The position numbers and the translations under genes are program-made. From Anaerolineae bacterium (GTDB lineage Bacteria; Chloroflexota; Anaerolineae; SpSt-313): a DNA stretch of 8,002 nucleotides. Every line of letters starts with the position of its first letter. Positions within the stretch are counted from its first letter, which is position 1. The notes beneath the pieces are model-generated. The model did no database searches and was not told the origin of the DNA. It saw nothing but the letters and a program-made list of their open reading frames with translations. Shown in pieces: positions 6,769 through 8,002 of the stretch. The stretch lies in NCBI GenBank assembly GCA_023511475.1, contig JAIMBM010000120.1:1-8002 (forward strand), read 5' to 3'.

Positions 6769-6793
6769 ATGGCGCGCACGCAGGAGGCAGACT

Positions 6794-7270
6794 GTGCATC
6801 TTGACGAGGTAGGCTACTGCGGTCTGTACTGCGGTCTATGCGCCAGCCGGCGTCGCATCCCTACTCAGGCCAGGATTCTGCGAGATACGCTGCAACGCGA
6901 GGGCTATGACCGCGGCTACTACGATGTGCCCGGTCTCGAGGAGGTGTTCGCGACCTTCTGGAAAGGGCTGAACCTGCTGGCCGATAGACCGTGCCCGGGC
7001 TGCCGGGCTGGAGCAGGTGATCCGGGCTGCACTATCCGCTCCTGTGCGCAGGGCCGCGACGTCGAGGTGTGCCCGCAGTGCACAGACTTTCCATGCGAGC
7101 GCCTGGCCGGGTTGCGCAACTATCCGCTGTGGATGGCAGACGCCGCGCGTCTGAGGCAGGTCGGGCTGGCGCGCTGGACAGGCGAGCAGGAGGCCCGCGC
7201 TGCCGCAGGCTTTGCCTACGCTGATGTGCGGTACCCAGAGTTGCCCCCCGAGACGGGAGAGGACGAGTAG
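6794..7270 (+). CDS. DUF3795-family cysteine-rich protein
   Basis: A 158-residue soluble protein of unknown function. The start is GTG 6794, preceded by AGGAGG (6782-6787) with a six-base spacer; the frame is open upstream to 6650 but that part is low-complexity and unconserved in appearance. The N-terminal YCGLYCGLC (8-16) is the signature of DUF3795, and ten cysteines (9, 13, 16, 67, 70, 79, 84, 93, 96, 101) form pairs such as CPGC and CPQC, suggesting zinc or an iron-sulphur cluster. The tail is acidic. It follows the ATPase by 112 bases on the same strand and may share its Mn2+-controlled transcript, but a separate promoter cannot be excluded. A direct role in metal handling is not shown by the sequence. 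Confidence 0.85.
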   Translation: MHLDEVGYCGLYCGLCASRRRIPTQARILRDTLQREGYDRGYYDVPGLEEVFATFWKGLNLLADRPCPGCRAGAGDPGCTIRSCAQGRDVEVCPQCTDFPCERLAGLRNYPLWMADAARLRQVGLARWTGEQEARAAAGFAYADVRYPELPPETGEDE

Positions 7271-7363
7271 CAGCCCCCCTTGGACCGCGCCGGTGAGCGG
7301 GCGCGCTCGTGTGGTTCCCCGGCCTGATCCGGTGCTGCAGGCAGCCAGGTTGGGAAGTGGCTC
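7271..7363. other. Convergent intergenic gap, no clear terminator
   Basis: The two converging genes are separated by 93 bases. GCGCC...GGCGC pairing near 7286-7302 is possible, but no T tract follows on either strand, so I do not call a terminator. Confidence 0.3.
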
Positions 7364-8002
7364 TCATCGTGCTGCCACATCGCGGACAGGGCCGGCGGAG
7401 CCCGATAGCACGATCTCCCTGCCCTCTCGCGCCGAGTGCTGGGCGGCGAGCACGAGGTCGAGGCTGAGCGCGCCCTCGCGCAGGGGAGTGCGCGTCGGGC
7501 GGTCCTCGCGGATGGCCCGGATGAGGTCGAGAGCCTCTTCGCGGAAGACGTCTCGGTTGGAGTCGATTGTCACCTCGGGGTTGCCTGGCCTGTCGGTGTG
7601 CACGAAAACGGCGCGGTTGATGTCCGAGAAGAAGGCGGTCAGGTTTCGGGTCACGACGTCAAAGTGGGCGAGCCAGCGGCCGGGTATGGCGTTGTTGGTG
7701 GCCGAGATGGAGGCGAGGGCTCCGCTGGCAAACGTGATGGTGGTGCAGGACACATCCTCAACGGTGTAGCCGGGCACGTCGTGGTGGAAGAGGTTGTCCT
7801 GACGTGCGTAGACCGTCCGCGGCTCGCCAAAGAGATACCGCGCCAGGTCGAAGAGGTGGATGATCTGCTCGACGATCTGTCCGCCGCTCTTGCTCTTTTC
7901 TCGCCACCAGGGTGCGTGCAGGGCGATCCAGTACTAGGTGGCCACCATCAGCCCAGCGCGTCCGGCCCTGCCCTCACCGAATGCCAGCTTGAGAGCGTCC
8001 AC
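7364..8002 (-). pseudogene. Gfo/Idh/MocA-family oxidoreductase, C-terminal part with in-frame TAG; runs off the right edge
   Basis: The visible 212 sense-frame codons match the C-terminal half of NAD(P)-dependent Gfo/Idh/MocA sugar or polyol dehydrogenases. They include HAPWWRE, the SGGQIVEQIIHLFDLARYL region carrying the family's Gly-Gly and His-x-x-Asp residues, and the C-terminal EALDLIRAIRE helix. The N-terminal Rossmann half lies beyond 8002. Translation in one frame gives a TAG at 7934-7936 (TAG on minus) inside MVAT*YWIALHAP. Homologous sequence flanks it on both sides without a frame change, so a single substitution of an aromatic codon (TAC or TAT) is likely. GTG 7777 downstream could only give a 137-residue fragment lacking the nucleotide-binding half. 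It may be a true pseudogene, a sequencing or assembly error, or, least likely, a readthrough. Stop codon TGA is at 7364-7366. Confidence 0.75.

Noticed and set aside
6650..6793. 48-residue N-terminal extension of the DUF3795 protein
   Set aside because: Overlaps the ATPase end and the intercistronic hairpin; GTG 6794 has a clear AGGAGG and precedes the conserved YCGLYCG start of the domain.
7212..7769. 185-residue plus-strand open frame
   Set aside because: Overlaps the DUF3795 end and is antisense to recognisable oxidoreductase sequence; Ser/Arg-rich shadow.

Overview
This is a GC-rich bacterial window with long shadow reading frames on both strands. It carries four intact protein genes, one broken or partial gene, and several regulatory elements. 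The gene types are a BTAD/SARP-type regulator beside a contractile-injection-type AAA+ ATPase, a bacterial type-II P-type ATPase, a DUF3795 protein and a Gfo/Idh/MocA oxidoreductase. Together they suggest a high-GC environmental bacterium, perhaps Chloroflexota (Thermomicrobia-like) or an actinobacterial lineage. That placement is inference only; no rRNA or marker gene is present.

Left part (1-3602, minus strand): a BTAD/SARP-family regulator (2417-3391) is followed by a two-module AAA+ ATPase (153-2330). The ATPase has the N-terminal winged-helix and degenerate first AAA layout known from extracellular contractile injection system (eCIS, Afp15-like) loci. Beyond the ATPase stop codon, at 63-99, lie four AGACG direct repeats with 10/11-bp spacing. 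They sit 9 bp upstream of a TATCAT -10 hexamer on the minus strand, which is the architecture of a SARP-activated promoter. It would drive a gene beyond the left edge. The simplest reading is that this is the end of a larger leftward locus, possibly an eCIS, controlled by the regulator in this window.

Middle (3392-3873): a divergent intergenic region. It carries a leftward sigma70-type promoter with a structured leader for the regulator. It also carries a rightward TTGACA-N17-CATAAT promoter feeding a yybP-ykoY (Mn2+) riboswitch aptamer (about 3717-3816), whose 3' P1 strand overlaps a strong intrinsic terminator (3808-3855). This is a transcriptional ON switch. It controls a P-type cation ATPase whose real start is ATG 3874, not the upstream in-frame ATG at 3673, which lies in the riboswitch leader.

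Right part (3874-8002): the P2-type ATPase (3874-6681) retains the Ca2+-ATPase-type ion ligands and is probably a Mn2+ and/or Ca2+ efflux pump. A short cysteine-rich DUF3795 protein follows (GTG start 6794). Convergent to it is the C-terminal part of a Gfo/Idh/MocA oxidoreductase (7364-8002, running off the right edge) interrupted by an in-frame TAG. No tRNA, rRNA, CRISPR or transposon was seen.
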